Assembly: GCF_938017775.1 (NCBI RefSeq)
Contig: NZ_CALIIU010000051.1
Span: 1 to 48,299 of the forward strand
Length of the DNA: 48,299 bases
Source: an uncultured Campylobacter sp.
Lineage (GTDB): Bacteria; Campylobacterota; Campylobacteria; Campylobacterales; Campylobacteraceae
Direction: 5' to 3'
The translations under genes and the position numbers were made by a program. Shown here in pieces: positions 26,701 through 34,344 of the stretch; positions within the stretch are counted from its first letter, which is position 1; each line of letters starts with the position of its first letter. The notes below the pieces were generated by a model, which was not told where the DNA came from, searched no databases, and saw nothing but the letters and a program-made list of their open reading frames with translations.

Positions 26701-28067
26701 ATTTTTATCTCCCTCACAAACGCCTTCAGATCGTACTTTGCGGTCTTTTTTAGCGCTTCATCGTAGCGCCTAGCATGACCCGTAGAAACGAGAGCGCTTA
26801 TAAAATCGTCAAATTTATTATGAGCGTCTTTGCGCTTTAGGTTCAAAATAGCTACGCTCGCGCTCCCGTTAGATACGGCCTCGCTTATCATCGAGACACT
26901 GTCTTCGCTAATAAAAACCCACTCGCACTGCGCCAAAAAATCGCCGATCGGATTTACGGGCTCTCGGCTATAAATCACGCTGTAATCCCAGCCGAGTTTT
27001 TCTAGCGCGCTCTCGGTAGCCCGCGGCGTGCGCGGAGAGGTCGTTAGCGCAAACTCGCAGTCCGCAAACTGCGCCCTTACGCCCTCGATCTGCTTTAAAA
27101 TTTCATCTCCCATCTCAAAGCAGGAATTCGGCCCGCCGATGATAAATCCAATGGATTTGCGCTGCGGCTTATACAGCCCCTGCGGGCGCGAAAAACTAAG
27201 CGAGACGGGCGAAATTTTAAGATTTGCGCGCGGCTTTGGGCGGTCATGCGCGCCTGCGATGATGACGCTAAAATCCTTGCGGTAGCCCTTCGGATACATT
27301 AGCGCTATACTCGGCTTTACGTATCTGCGCGCGTAAAATTTCAGCGCGTAATAGATCGTAGAGCCCGCGCCTACGAACAGATCGAAATCTGCGAAATTTA
27401 AATTGCGATCTGATGCAGCGTCTAAATTTGCGCTATCTGATGCAGCGGGGCTATTTAAAGAGGTATTATTTAAATTTGATCCGTTTTTGCAGTCCGCCGC
27501 CATGCCACTCCCGCCAAGATCGCACTTAAAAATTTTAAAATAAAGCCCAAAAAAATCAAGCGCGTAGGAGCAGAGTTTAAGAAGCTTGTTTGCGTAAGCG
27601 ATCTTGTAAATGCAAAACTCAAGCCCTTTTAGCTCGCAAAATGCGATACTTTGGTTCTCGTGCCCCTTGCGGCCGTCGCTTAAGATGAGCGCTTTTCGAT
27701 GCGGATTTTTTGGGGCGGACGGATTTGCAGCGGAGTTTTCGCTGTTTAAATTTAATGACCCGCCGCCTGCGTGCCACGCGTAATCTGAGGCACCCGATCT
27801 TAAATTTTTATCACTAAAGCTTTCACGCCGCAAAGCACAAGAAGAGCCACCGCAAAACGATATAAAATTTTTGAAATCCGAATTTTTGCTCTCTCGCGCG
27901 GCGGCGATCGCTACGAAATTTTCGCGATTTAAAATTTTACCTTCTCGCGCGGCGGCGCCTAAATTTACGACGCTTTGCTCTTTTGCAAAAAGGCGCAAGC
28001 CCTGCGGCGCGGATAAATTTCTTATGGCGCCCCGTCTGCTCTCGCCTCTTGAAATTTGCCGCGCCAT
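26697..28067 (-). CDS. ELM1/GtrOC1-family protein with long N-terminal extension
   Basis: Residues from about 124 on resemble the ELM1 (DUF1022) family of probable nucleoside-diphosphate-sugar-binding proteins: KALILSDGRKGHENQS, DLFVGAGSTIYYA, SIALMYPKGYRKDF, GFIIGGPNSCFEMGDE, WVFISEDSVSMISEA. Two regions look foreign: residues 1-123, a Ser/Ala/Arg/Asn-rich extension, and about 183-225, a polar block rich in Asn, Ser and Ala. The ATG at 28067 overlaps the htrB stop as TGATG; another ATG at 28082 lies inside htrB. No Met occurs between the extension and the core. The extension may be real, or an unusual codon near the core may be used. A glycosyltransferase-like role in LOS is inferred from context. 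Confidence 0.78.
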   Translation of the reverse strand: MARQISRGESRRGAIRNLSAPQGLRLFAKEQSVVNLGAAAREGKILNRENFVAIAAARESKNSDFKNFISFCGGSSCALRRESFSDKNLRSGASDYAWHAGGGSLNLNSENSAANPSAPKNPHRKALILSDGRKGHENQSIAFCELKGLEFCIYKIAYANKLLKLCSYALDFFGLYFKIFKCDLGGSGMAADCKNGSNLNNTSLNSPAASDSANLDAASDRNLNFADFDLFVGAGSTIYYALKFYARRYVKPSIALMYPKGYRKDFSVIIAGAHDRPKPRANLKISPVSLSFSRPQGLYKPQRKSIGFIIGGPNSCFEMGDEILKQIEGVRAQFADCEFALTTSPRTPRATESALEKLGWDYSVIYSREPVNPIGDFLAQCEWVFISEDSVSMISEAVSNGSASVAILNLKRKDAHNKFDDFISALVSTGHARRYDEALKKTAKYDLKAFVREIKI

Positions 28068-28948
28068 CAGTCCATCTTCCATCGTTTATGTATCCAAAAC
28101 CACTGCTGCGGCGCAGTTCGCACGACCTCTTCGAAAATGTCGTTGCACTTTTGCGTGATAAACAGCTCGGCCTCGTCCTTATTTAGCCCCTCAGGTAGCG
28201 GCGGGAAATCCTTGATCACGATCTCGTATCGATCATCCTCTCCGCGGCGCGCAAAAATTGGTATCAGCACGGGGCGAAATTTCAAATAAAGCGACGCGAT
28301 AGTCTTCGTGGTGTAGCATTGCCGTCCGAAAAATGTCGTAATCAGGCTGTTTTTAGGGCCCGGCTTTTGATCGGGCAGAATGCCTACGTTGCGCCCCTGC
28401 TTTAGCGCCTGCACGAGCCTGCGCATCGCATCGTCTTTATAAATGAGATCGTTGCCGTAGCGCTCGCGAAACGGCGCCACTAGCCGCTCTTCGATCAACT
28501 CATTATCGCTGCGACGCCCGACTACCGAGACAGGAAAGCCATTGGCGCCGAAAAAATTAGCTAGAATTTCCCAATTTCCAAAATGCGCCGTAAAAAATAA
28601 AATCCCGTGCGGATTATCACCTTTTAGCTTTCGGACACGCTCTAGCGCCTGCTCGCCGTTTGAAATCAGATCATCAAATTTTAGTCTACCATTGTAAAAT
28701 AAAAGCGTGTCGGTAAGCGTCCTAGCGATACTGCGAAAATTCTCGATCGCAAGAGCATGAAGCTCACTTTCGCTTTTTTGCGGATAGGCGGCGCGAAGGT
28801 TGTCTTGTGCGACTTTAACGCGCCTGCTAAGCTTCCACGATGCAAAAAGTGCGAGCTTATCGAAAAATGCGAATATGAAGCTTTTCGGCGCGAATTTTGC
28901 AAATTTTATCAGACCCAGCGCCAAAAAATATTGGATTTTTTCCTTCAT
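28067..28948 (-). CDS. htrB: lipid A biosynthesis acyltransferase (HtrB/LpxL family)
   Basis: Transfers a secondary fatty acyl chain to lipid A at the inner membrane. The 293-residue protein has an N-terminal hydrophobic region, then the H-X4-E acyltransferase motif in TAHFGNWE (His122, Glu127), GRNVGILPDQKPGP, and the usual C-terminal APQQWFWIHKRWK. Length is normal. GAGG precedes the ATG. A TATAAT sits 24 nt upstream of the ATG, so the LOS block may have its own promoter as well as read-through from mnmE. Downstream genes overlap, making htrB the first gene of the lipooligosaccharide block. Confidence 0.93.
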   Translation of the reverse strand: MKEKIQYFLALGLIKFAKFAPKSFIFAFFDKLALFASWKLSRRVKVAQDNLRAAYPQKSESELHALAIENFRSIARTLTDTLLFYNGRLKFDDLISNGEQALERVRKLKGDNPHGILFFTAHFGNWEILANFFGANGFPVSVVGRRSDNELIEERLVAPFRERYGNDLIYKDDAMRRLVQALKQGRNVGILPDQKPGPKNSLITTFFGRQCYTTKTIASLYLKFRPVLIPIFARRGEDDRYEIVIKDFPPLPEGLNKDEAELFITQKCNDIFEEVVRTAPQQWFWIHKRWKMD

Positions 28949-28971
28949 AAAGACCTCGTTTTAAATGCGAG

Positions 28972-28977
28972 ATTATA
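28972..28977 (-). promoter_or_regulatory. possible -10 element before htrB
   Basis: TATAAT on the minus strand in the 59-nt gap between mnmE and htrB, 23 nt before the ATG. No matching -35 hexamer is seen, so this is tentative. Confidence 0.4.
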
Positions 28978-29007
28978 TTGAATTTTGGCTAATTAGTAGC
29001 TAAAACG

Positions 29008-30756
29008 CTATTTGCCGAGGCAAAAATTGCTAAACATTTCGTCTAAAATTTCATCTCGCTCAAATGGACGCGAAATACGTGCAATCGCCTCAATCGCGCG
29101 ATTTATCTCAAATGCAAAAAGCTCAAGCTCGCCGCAAGCCAGGCGCTCGCTCGCATTTTTAAGAGCCGCAAGCGCGCTCTCGCAAGATAGAATTTGCCGC
29201 TCGTTGCTTAGCATAAGACCATCGAAATTTTGAGAATTTAAGTAGCTCTCAAGCGCGGTTAAAATTTTATCCACGCCCTCGTTTGCAGAAATTTCAAGCG
29301 GCGCAAAAATGGAATTCGCTTGGGTATTTTGCCCAGCGGAATTTATTGCAGAGCTACTAGGCGCGATGGAATTTGCAGAATTTTGTTTGGAATCATCTTT
29401 CGTAAAATTCTCCGCAGCACAGCTTGCAGTAGCGCGCTCGGTATTTGGTGCCACTAATCCCGCTTTTGCGGCGGAATTCTGTTCCATTGGATTTATAAAA
29501 TTTACAAGAGCTGCTTTGCTTGTAGGCGCGGAATTTGTGGAAGTAAAATTTTGCGCGCTTAAGTCATGTTTTAAATTTTTAGCTTTTAAATTCTGCGCGC
29601 AAGAATTTAAAGAAGCGTCGCAGGTCCGACTTTGCTTTAAATTTTCGGCTGTGAAATTCTCTGATATGGGATTTTCGGCTGCGAAATTTTTTTCAGAAAA
29701 AGCCTCTAAATCCTCGCCAAGATCCTCAGTGCTAGGATGAAATTTACGCGGCAAGTCACATTTGTTTAAAACGTAGATGATTTTTTTGTCTTTTTGTTCG
29801 CGCAATATTTTTAGGATCTGCGCGTCCTCGGCGTCCCATTCGCGACTTGCGTCAAACACTGCCAAAATCACGTCTGCCTCGCTTGCAGCGCGAAGAGAAT
29901 ATGAAATGCCGATACTCTCGAGCTTTGAGCCGCTGTGTCTGATACCTGCGGTATCGACTATACGGATTAGATGAGTGCCTATATGCAGGCTTTCTTCGAT
30001 GAGATCGCGCGTAGTGCCCGCTTCGTCGCTCACGATAGCGCGCTCGAAATTTAAAAGCGCGTTTAGTATGCTTGATTTGCCGACGTTGGGCCTGCCTACG
30101 ATCGCCACCTTAAAGCCCTCGATTAGCCCCTTGCGGCTGCGGCTTATGCGGGTGATTTTTTCCAGGCTTTTTATATTTTCATCCAGCATCTTTTGCGAGC
30201 TTTGCAGCACATCAGAAGGCAGATCGTCCTCTGCGTAGTCGATGCAAACCTCGACAAAAGCTAGCGTCTTAACCAGAGCCGCGCGCAGATTTGCGACGAA
30301 GTCTGCTAGCTCGCCGCGCAGGTTTCTAGCTAAAATTTTAGCCGCACTTTGCGAGCGCGAATTTATAAGATCGCTTATGGCTTCGGCTTTGCTAAGATCC
30401 ATTTTATCGTTCAAAAAAGCTCGCTTGCTAAACTCGCCTGGATGCGCTATGCGAGCGCCCAGCGATACCGCCGCTTCAAGAGCTAGAGAGGATGCGACGA
30501 AGCCGCCGTGAGTTTGGATCTCGACTATGTCCTCGCCGGTAAAGCTATGTGGGGATTTGAAATATATCAGTATCGCCTCGCCGAAAATTTCGCCGCTTGC
30601 GTCAAAAAGATCGACAAGCGTCGCGCGGCGCGGCTCAAGGCGGCTGCGATGCGAGATAGCTAGCGCGATACGCAGAGCATCGCCGCCTGAAATTCTAACT
30701 ATGCAGATTCCGCCGATACCGTGAGCCGTAGCGATAGCGGCGATAGTTTCGTTCAT
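29008..30756 (-). CDS. mnmE: tRNA modification GTPase MnmE with a large insertion in the G domain
   Basis: With MnmG, this GTPase makes the cmnm5 modification at U34 of certain tRNAs. The N-terminal folate-binding domain is intact (about 1-115). The helical domain is followed by the G domain: P-loop GRPNVGKSS (221-229), GTTRD (247-251), DTAG (268-271) and NKCD (331-334). The C-terminal FCLGK carries the catalytic Cys579. The family is near 450 residues; this protein has 582. The excess lies at about 338-485, between NKCDLPRK and EISANEG (the G5 loop). It is rich in Asn, Ser, Ala and Lys with repeated AENF/QNL/KNL-like pieces. All motifs are kept, so function is probably retained. The ATG follows jag by 2 nt. 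Confidence 0.95.
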   Translation of the reverse strand: MNETIAAIATAHGIGGICIVRISGGDALRIALAISHRSRLEPRRATLVDLFDASGEIFGEAILIYFKSPHSFTGEDIVEIQTHGGFVASSLALEAAVSLGARIAHPGEFSKRAFLNDKMDLSKAEAISDLINSRSQSAAKILARNLRGELADFVANLRAALVKTLAFVEVCIDYAEDDLPSDVLQSSQKMLDENIKSLEKITRISRSRKGLIEGFKVAIVGRPNVGKSSILNALLNFERAIVSDEAGTTRDLIEESLHIGTHLIRIVDTAGIRHSGSKLESIGISYSLRAASEADVILAVFDASREWDAEDAQILKILREQKDKKIIYVLNKCDLPRKFHPSTEDLGEDLEAFSEKNFAAENPISENFTAENLKQSRTCDASLNSCAQNLKAKNLKHDLSAQNFTSTNSAPTSKAALVNFINPMEQNSAAKAGLVAPNTERATASCAAENFTKDDSKQNSANSIAPSSSAINSAGQNTQANSIFAPLEISANEGVDKILTALESYLNSQNFDGLMLSNERQILSCESALAALKNASERLACGELELFAFEINRAIEAIARISRPFERDEILDEMFSNFCLGK

Positions 30757-30758
30757 CG

Positions 30759-31514
30759 TTAGCTTTTTTCGTCTACGATGACGATTTTGCCGTTGCGCGT
30801 GGATTTTATACCGACTATGCGATCCGGATAGGCCTGCTTTAGCTTATCGGCTACGATTTTAACGAACGCTCCGTCAAAGCTCTTAGTCACGATACGCTCA
30901 TCGCCCGATTTTTGTACGAGCGCATCGACGTAGGAGTCGATAAATTTTCTTTGGTTTTGTAAAAATTCTGCGACTTCAAACACGACTGCGAGGTTGTATC
31001 TTATGCTGATCCAATTATAGATCATATACGAAAGAGCCTTGTAGCGGTGCCCCTCTTTGCCTATCAAAAGCGCGCTATCCTCGCCGTCAAGCTTGATATA
31101 AATGCTGTTTTCGTCGATTTTGCTAACTTCGCTCACTTCGATCTTAAACTCGCTCGATCCAAAAAGCGCCGAGAGCTTCTCTTTGATCTCGATTAAATTT
31201 TCATCGGTTACGACGGCTTTTTGCTTTTCTTTGCGATGTTTAGGATGTGCGGTGCGCGGGCTTTGCGGCTCCGATTTATCGCCCTGCTTTTTCTCCGCTT
31301 TGCCGGCTTTGTTTTGCGAGGCGTTAAGCTCTGCGCTTTCGCTAAATTTTTCCCCTTCTAGGACAGCTTCGATTACGGCATTTTTCTTAAAAAAGCCCAA
31401 AAATCCGCCGCTTGGATGCTGCAGCACGCGCACATTAAGTTGCGTTACTGAACATTCCAGCTCAGCTGCTGCTTTATTATATGCGTCTTTTAAATTTTCT
31501 GCTTCAATTATCAT
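30759..31514 (-). CDS. jag: RNA-binding protein Jag/KhpB
   Basis: A 251-residue RNA-binding protein: Jag_N domain (about 1-50, with GGFLGFFKKNAVIEAVLE), a Lys/Glu/Gln-rich linker (about 60-100), and a KH domain with the loop IGKEGHRYKALSYMI. The last third (QRKFIDSYVDALV onward) occupies the place of the R3H domain, but its signature is not clear to me. Homologs bind RNA and influence cell envelope growth. The gene is translationally coupled to yidC (ATGA overlap), as is usual for this locus. Confidence 0.9.
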   Translation of the reverse strand: MIIEAENLKDAYNKAAAELECSVTQLNVRVLQHPSGGFLGFFKKNAVIEAVLEGEKFSESAELNASQNKAGKAEKKQGDKSEPQSPRTAHPKHRKEKQKAVVTDENLIEIKEKLSALFGSSEFKIEVSEVSKIDENSIYIKLDGEDSALLIGKEGHRYKALSYMIYNWISIRYNLAVVFEVAEFLQNQRKFIDSYVDALVQKSGDERIVTKSFDGAFVKIVADKLKQAYPDRIVGIKSTRNGKIVIVDEKS

Positions 31515-33154
31515 GATTTTTTCTCCGCTATTTGAGCTTGTTTATGCCTAGCAAAGGCTTTATTAATGACATATTGCTGGATAATGGAGCAGAAATTATT
31601 TACCGTCCAGTATAGCGTAAGACCAGCAGGAAACATTACGAAAAATACCGTAAAAATGAGCGGCAAGAATTTCATCATCTTCTCTTGCATCGGATCGGTA
31701 AACGTAGTCGGCGTGATCTTTTGCTGCAAAAACATCAAAATTCCCATCGTAATCGGCAGGATGTAATATGGATCTTTAAGCGACAGATCGTGGATCCACA
31801 GCGCCCACTCCGCGCCCTTTAGCTCGATCGCATTAAGCAGCACGCGATAGATCGCGAAAAATACCGGTATCTGAAGTAAAATCGGCAAGCAGCCGCCCAT
31901 CGGATTGGCGCCATTTTTCTTATACAGATCCATCATATGCATCTGCAGCTTCTGCTTATCGTCCTTATATTTCTCCTGAAGCTCCTTCATCTTAGGCGCC
32001 AGATCTTTTAGCTTATTCATAGATAGCATTCCCTTGTAACTTAGCGGGAATAAGATTAGGCGGATGATGAGCGTAAGCACGACGATCGACCAGCCCCAGT
32101 TACCGATATAGCCGTGCAGCCAGTTTAGAAATTTAAACATCGGGCGGGCGATGAAGGTAAACCAGCCATATTCGATAATGTGCGTAAGAGCAGGATTTAT
32201 CGAGCTTAGCGTCGCGTGATCTTTCGCGCCGATATAGCCCGTAAGACTAAGATCGCCGTCCGAGCTTATGAAAACCTGCGAAATTTTATCTGCGTCAGTC
32301 ACGGTCGCATTCAAGCTCTCTCCGTAAAATAGCGTCGTATAATAGCGATCGGAGCTTGCAGCGATATTTACGCCACTTATTCGCTCGTTTTTATCCACAT
32401 CACCATCTTTAAAAATTTCTACGCTTTCGTTTATAGCCTGCGAGCCTGTAAAAAATGAAGCGATTTTATCTGAAATTCCTGCTTCGCCAGGTTTTCCTAC
32501 GATGACGCCGTGAACCGTATAGCTATCTACTTCTACGTTCGGGCGCGAGCCAGGGCTGATAAAATAACGCGCATTGCCGCTTAACTTCAGATCCAATTTA
32601 TAACTACCATTTGGATAAAAGGTAAGAATTTTATTTATGCTAACGGCGCCTAAACTTTGACTTAACGTAACGCTAGCCTCCCCGTTTCGTACGTCCAGCT
32701 CGCCAGATGAAGCGCTGTAAGGAGTATCGAAAGCCATTGCATTCAACGCCGCGTCCTCGAAGCGCATCTCAAGCGGTTTAGAATGTGATTTAGGATCAAT
32801 TAAATTTATCGCATCGCCGTTTTCGTCACGGAATTTAGCATCGTTTAGTATATACGAGCTTATGCGACCAAGTCCGTCGATCGTAAAATTCGCTTCTTTT
32901 CCGACCACGCGCACTAACGGTGCAGAGATGGAATTTGTGGTATTTAAATTCGCTCCCTGCGCGCTCACGCCAGCGGCGGAAGTTTGCGGAGCGGACTTGG
33001 CGGCATTTTTTTGCGCGATTTGCGCCGCGGTTGCATTTGCCTCCATAGCAGCGCGAATTTTTGATAAATAAAAATGATCGTAAGCTACAAAAAATATGAG
33101 CGCAGTTGCTATTGCGATAGCAAGGCGCTTTGATTGAGGAAGTTTATCTAGCAC
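31511..33154 (-). CDS. yidC: membrane protein insertase YidC
   Basis: Inserts and folds inner-membrane proteins, alone or with SecYEG. The 547-residue protein has an N-terminal membrane helix (about 7-27), an Ala/Gln/Asn-rich linker, a large periplasmic beta domain (about 75-310), and the conserved insertase core (about 335-535) with WGWSIVVLTLIIRLILFPLS, GGCLPILLQIPVFFAIYRV and LTLYWTVNNFCSIIQQ. It overlaps yidD by 11 nt, so translation is coupled. Confidence 0.97.
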   Translation of the reverse strand: MLDKLPQSKRLAIAIATALIFFVAYDHFYLSKIRAAMEANATAAQIAQKNAAKSAPQTSAAGVSAQGANLNTTNSISAPLVRVVGKEANFTIDGLGRISSYILNDAKFRDENGDAINLIDPKSHSKPLEMRFEDAALNAMAFDTPYSASSGELDVRNGEASVTLSQSLGAVSINKILTFYPNGSYKLDLKLSGNARYFISPGSRPNVEVDSYTVHGVIVGKPGEAGISDKIASFFTGSQAINESVEIFKDGDVDKNERISGVNIAASSDRYYTTLFYGESLNATVTDADKISQVFISSDGDLSLTGYIGAKDHATLSSINPALTHIIEYGWFTFIARPMFKFLNWLHGYIGNWGWSIVVLTLIIRLILFPLSYKGMLSMNKLKDLAPKMKELQEKYKDDKQKLQMHMMDLYKKNGANPMGGCLPILLQIPVFFAIYRVLLNAIELKGAEWALWIHDLSLKDPYYILPITMGILMFLQQKITPTTFTDPMQEKMMKFLPLIFTVFFVMFPAGLTLYWTVNNFCSIIQQYVINKAFARHKQAQIAEKKS

Positions 33155-33497
33155 TATTTTCTCCTAGTCGTATGACGTAATATCTATTTTTTTTATATGG
33201 TATAAACCAAAGCTTAAATTTCTCCGCGCGCGCGTTAAAGCCGCCTTCGCAGGCTTTTGAAAATACGCAAAATTTGAAATTTCGCGCGATTATCGGATAA
33301 TCTATGCCGCCGCTAAAGAGCGGATTGCATCTTAAAATTCTAGCCGTTACAGCGCAGAGCGCGCCAAAGACGCCGTTAAACTTAAACTCATAAAGCGCGT
33401 ATTCCGAACAGCTCGGATAATAACGGCAACAGCGCGGAAACGCGGGCGAAATAAATTTTCGATAAAACCCGATCGCGGCTATAAAAAATCTCTTCAT
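33144..33497 (-). CDS. yidD: membrane protein insertion efficiency factor YidD
   Basis: A 117-residue YidD with the family hallmark RCCRYYPSCSEYALYEF (Cys23, Cys24, Cys30) and RCNPLFSGGIDYP. An amphipathic N-terminus associates with the inner membrane near YidC. It is longer than many YidD (about 70-85 residues) because of a basic C-terminal tail from about residue 70. It overlaps rnpA at its start by 4 nt and yidC at its end. Confidence 0.93.
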   Translation of the reverse strand: MKRFFIAAIGFYRKFISPAFPRCCRYYPSCSEYALYEFKFNGVFGALCAVTARILRCNPLFSGGIDYPIIARNFKFCVFSKACEGGFNARAEKFKLWFIPYKKNRYYVIRLGENSAR

Positions 33498-33829
33498 TTT
33501 GCTGCGCCGATCTTTTTAAACGCCCATTTTAAATTTCGCTCGATGTCGTCAAAGCTCATATCTATGATCTGCTTTTTTGCGATTAATATAAAAATTCCGC
33601 TAACAATGGCGTCTTTTTGATTATAAAACGCTGCGCGCAAACGTCTTTTAGCGTAATTTCGCGTAACTGAATTGCCTATTTTTTTACTGGCGACTGCGCT
33701 AAATTTACGCTGCTCGCTAGCCAAAAAATACACAACAGCGCATTCGCAATGCCACTTTGCCGCACTTTTATAAACCTCCGAAAAAACCCTGCTATCGCTT
33801 ATCGCAGCAAATTCGCCTACGCAGCCAAT
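33494..33829 (-). CDS. rnpA: ribonuclease P protein component, non-canonical start
   Basis: The protein part of RNase P, which matures tRNA 5' ends. The conserved RNA-binding signature NSVTRNYAKRRLRAAF is present. The first ATG/GTG/TTG in frame is the GTG at 33733, which gives only 79 residues. The frame is open back to a TAA at 33842-33844, and the upstream part encodes SRVFSEVYKSAAKWH, matching the usual RnpA N-terminus. Translation must therefore begin earlier. Candidates are ATT at 33829 (111 residues, a normal length, overlapping the rpmH end by 13 nt) or ATA at 33802. A sequence error restoring a standard start is also possible. The start given here is an estimate. Confidence 0.82.
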   Translation of the reverse strand: MGCVGEFAAISDSRVFSEVYKSAAKWHCECAVVYFLASEQRKFSAVASKKIGNSVTRNYAKRRLRAAFYNQKDAIVSGIFILIAKKQIIDMSFDDIERNLKWAFKKIGAAK

Positions 33830-33951
33830 CTTCTTCTGCCTTTAGCGCGTCTTGCGCTTAAAACTCTGCGGCCGTTTTTTGTTTTCATACGGACGCGAAA
33901 GCCGTGAGTACGCTTTTTAGGGGTATTGTGGGGTTGGTACGTTCTTTTCAT
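33817..33951 (-). CDS. rpmH: 50S ribosomal protein L34
   Basis: A 44-residue, strongly basic protein starting MKRTYQPHNTPKKRTHGF, with GRRVLSARRAKGRRRL near the end: the complete L34 sequence. AAAGGAA precedes the ATG. It begins the classical rpmH-rnpA-yidD-yidC-jag-mnmE series, and its stop region overlaps the probable rnpA start. Confidence 0.97.
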   Translation of the reverse strand: MKRTYQPHNTPKKRTHGFRVRMKTKNGRRVLSARRAKGRRRLAA

Positions 33952-33982
33952 AACTGTTCCTTTAAGAAAATGTAAAGCGGAG

Positions 33983-33990
33983 ATTTTATA
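33983..33990 (-). promoter_or_regulatory. possible -10 element upstream of rpmH
   Basis: TATAAAAT on the minus strand, 31 nt before the rpmH ATG, in an AT-rich stretch without a clear -35 hexamer, as is common in Campylobacter promoters. Tentative. Confidence 0.4.
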
Positions 33991-34029
33991 GAAACTTTAC
34001 TTAAAAAGCGATAAACGAGCGCGGGGCTT

Positions 34030-34344
34030 TTAGCGCCTTTTTGAATTGCCTCGCAGCTTTTGATTTCGTATCTTAAGCTCCTGCGCCGCCCTATCGTTTT
34101 GCTCTTTTATGCTCTGCATCGGATCTTTTTCAGAGGAAAAATTTTGCAAGCCGCGGTTTTGCTCGCCGTGCGAGCCGCTGCGCTCTAAATTATCTTGCAA
34201 AATTTTGCCGTCGCTTTCGATCTTGCGGCGGTTTTGCAAAACCTCGCTACGATGCTCCTCAAAGTCGCTTCCTTCAAAAGCGCAGTCGTATTCCGCCGCA
34301 AACATCGCGCCACAAAGCAGCCAAAATATCAAAGCCTTTTTCAT
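34030..34344 (-). CDS. unknown small exported, highly charged protein at the end of the efflux operon
   Basis: A 104-residue protein with a signal peptide (MKKALIFWLLCGAMFAAE, cleavage expected after about residue 17). The mature part is rich in Glu, Arg, Lys, Gln and Asn and probably forms a long helix or is disordered. A single Cys follows the cleavage site closely (Cys21). I recognise no family. Its ATG overlaps the stop of the outer-membrane factor gene (ATGA), so it is made with the efflux pump and is probably periplasmic; a role as a pump accessory is only a guess. Confidence 0.7.
   Translation of the reverse strand: MKKALIFWLLCGAMFAAEYDCAFEGSDFEEHRSEVLQNRRKIESDGKILQDNLERSGSHGEQNRGLQNFSSEKDPMQSIKEQNDRAAQELKIRNQKLRGNSKRR

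Noticed and set aside
28985..29010. Inverted repeat TTTTAGCTA/TAGCCAAAA after mnmE as a terminator
   Set aside because: The stem has a mismatch in the minus-strand RNA and no U-tract follows.
34010..34050. Terminator between the efflux operon and rpmH
   Set aside because: The GCGC/GCGC stem is only 4 bp, and a T-run follows it only in the plus direction, where no gene is transcribed into it.
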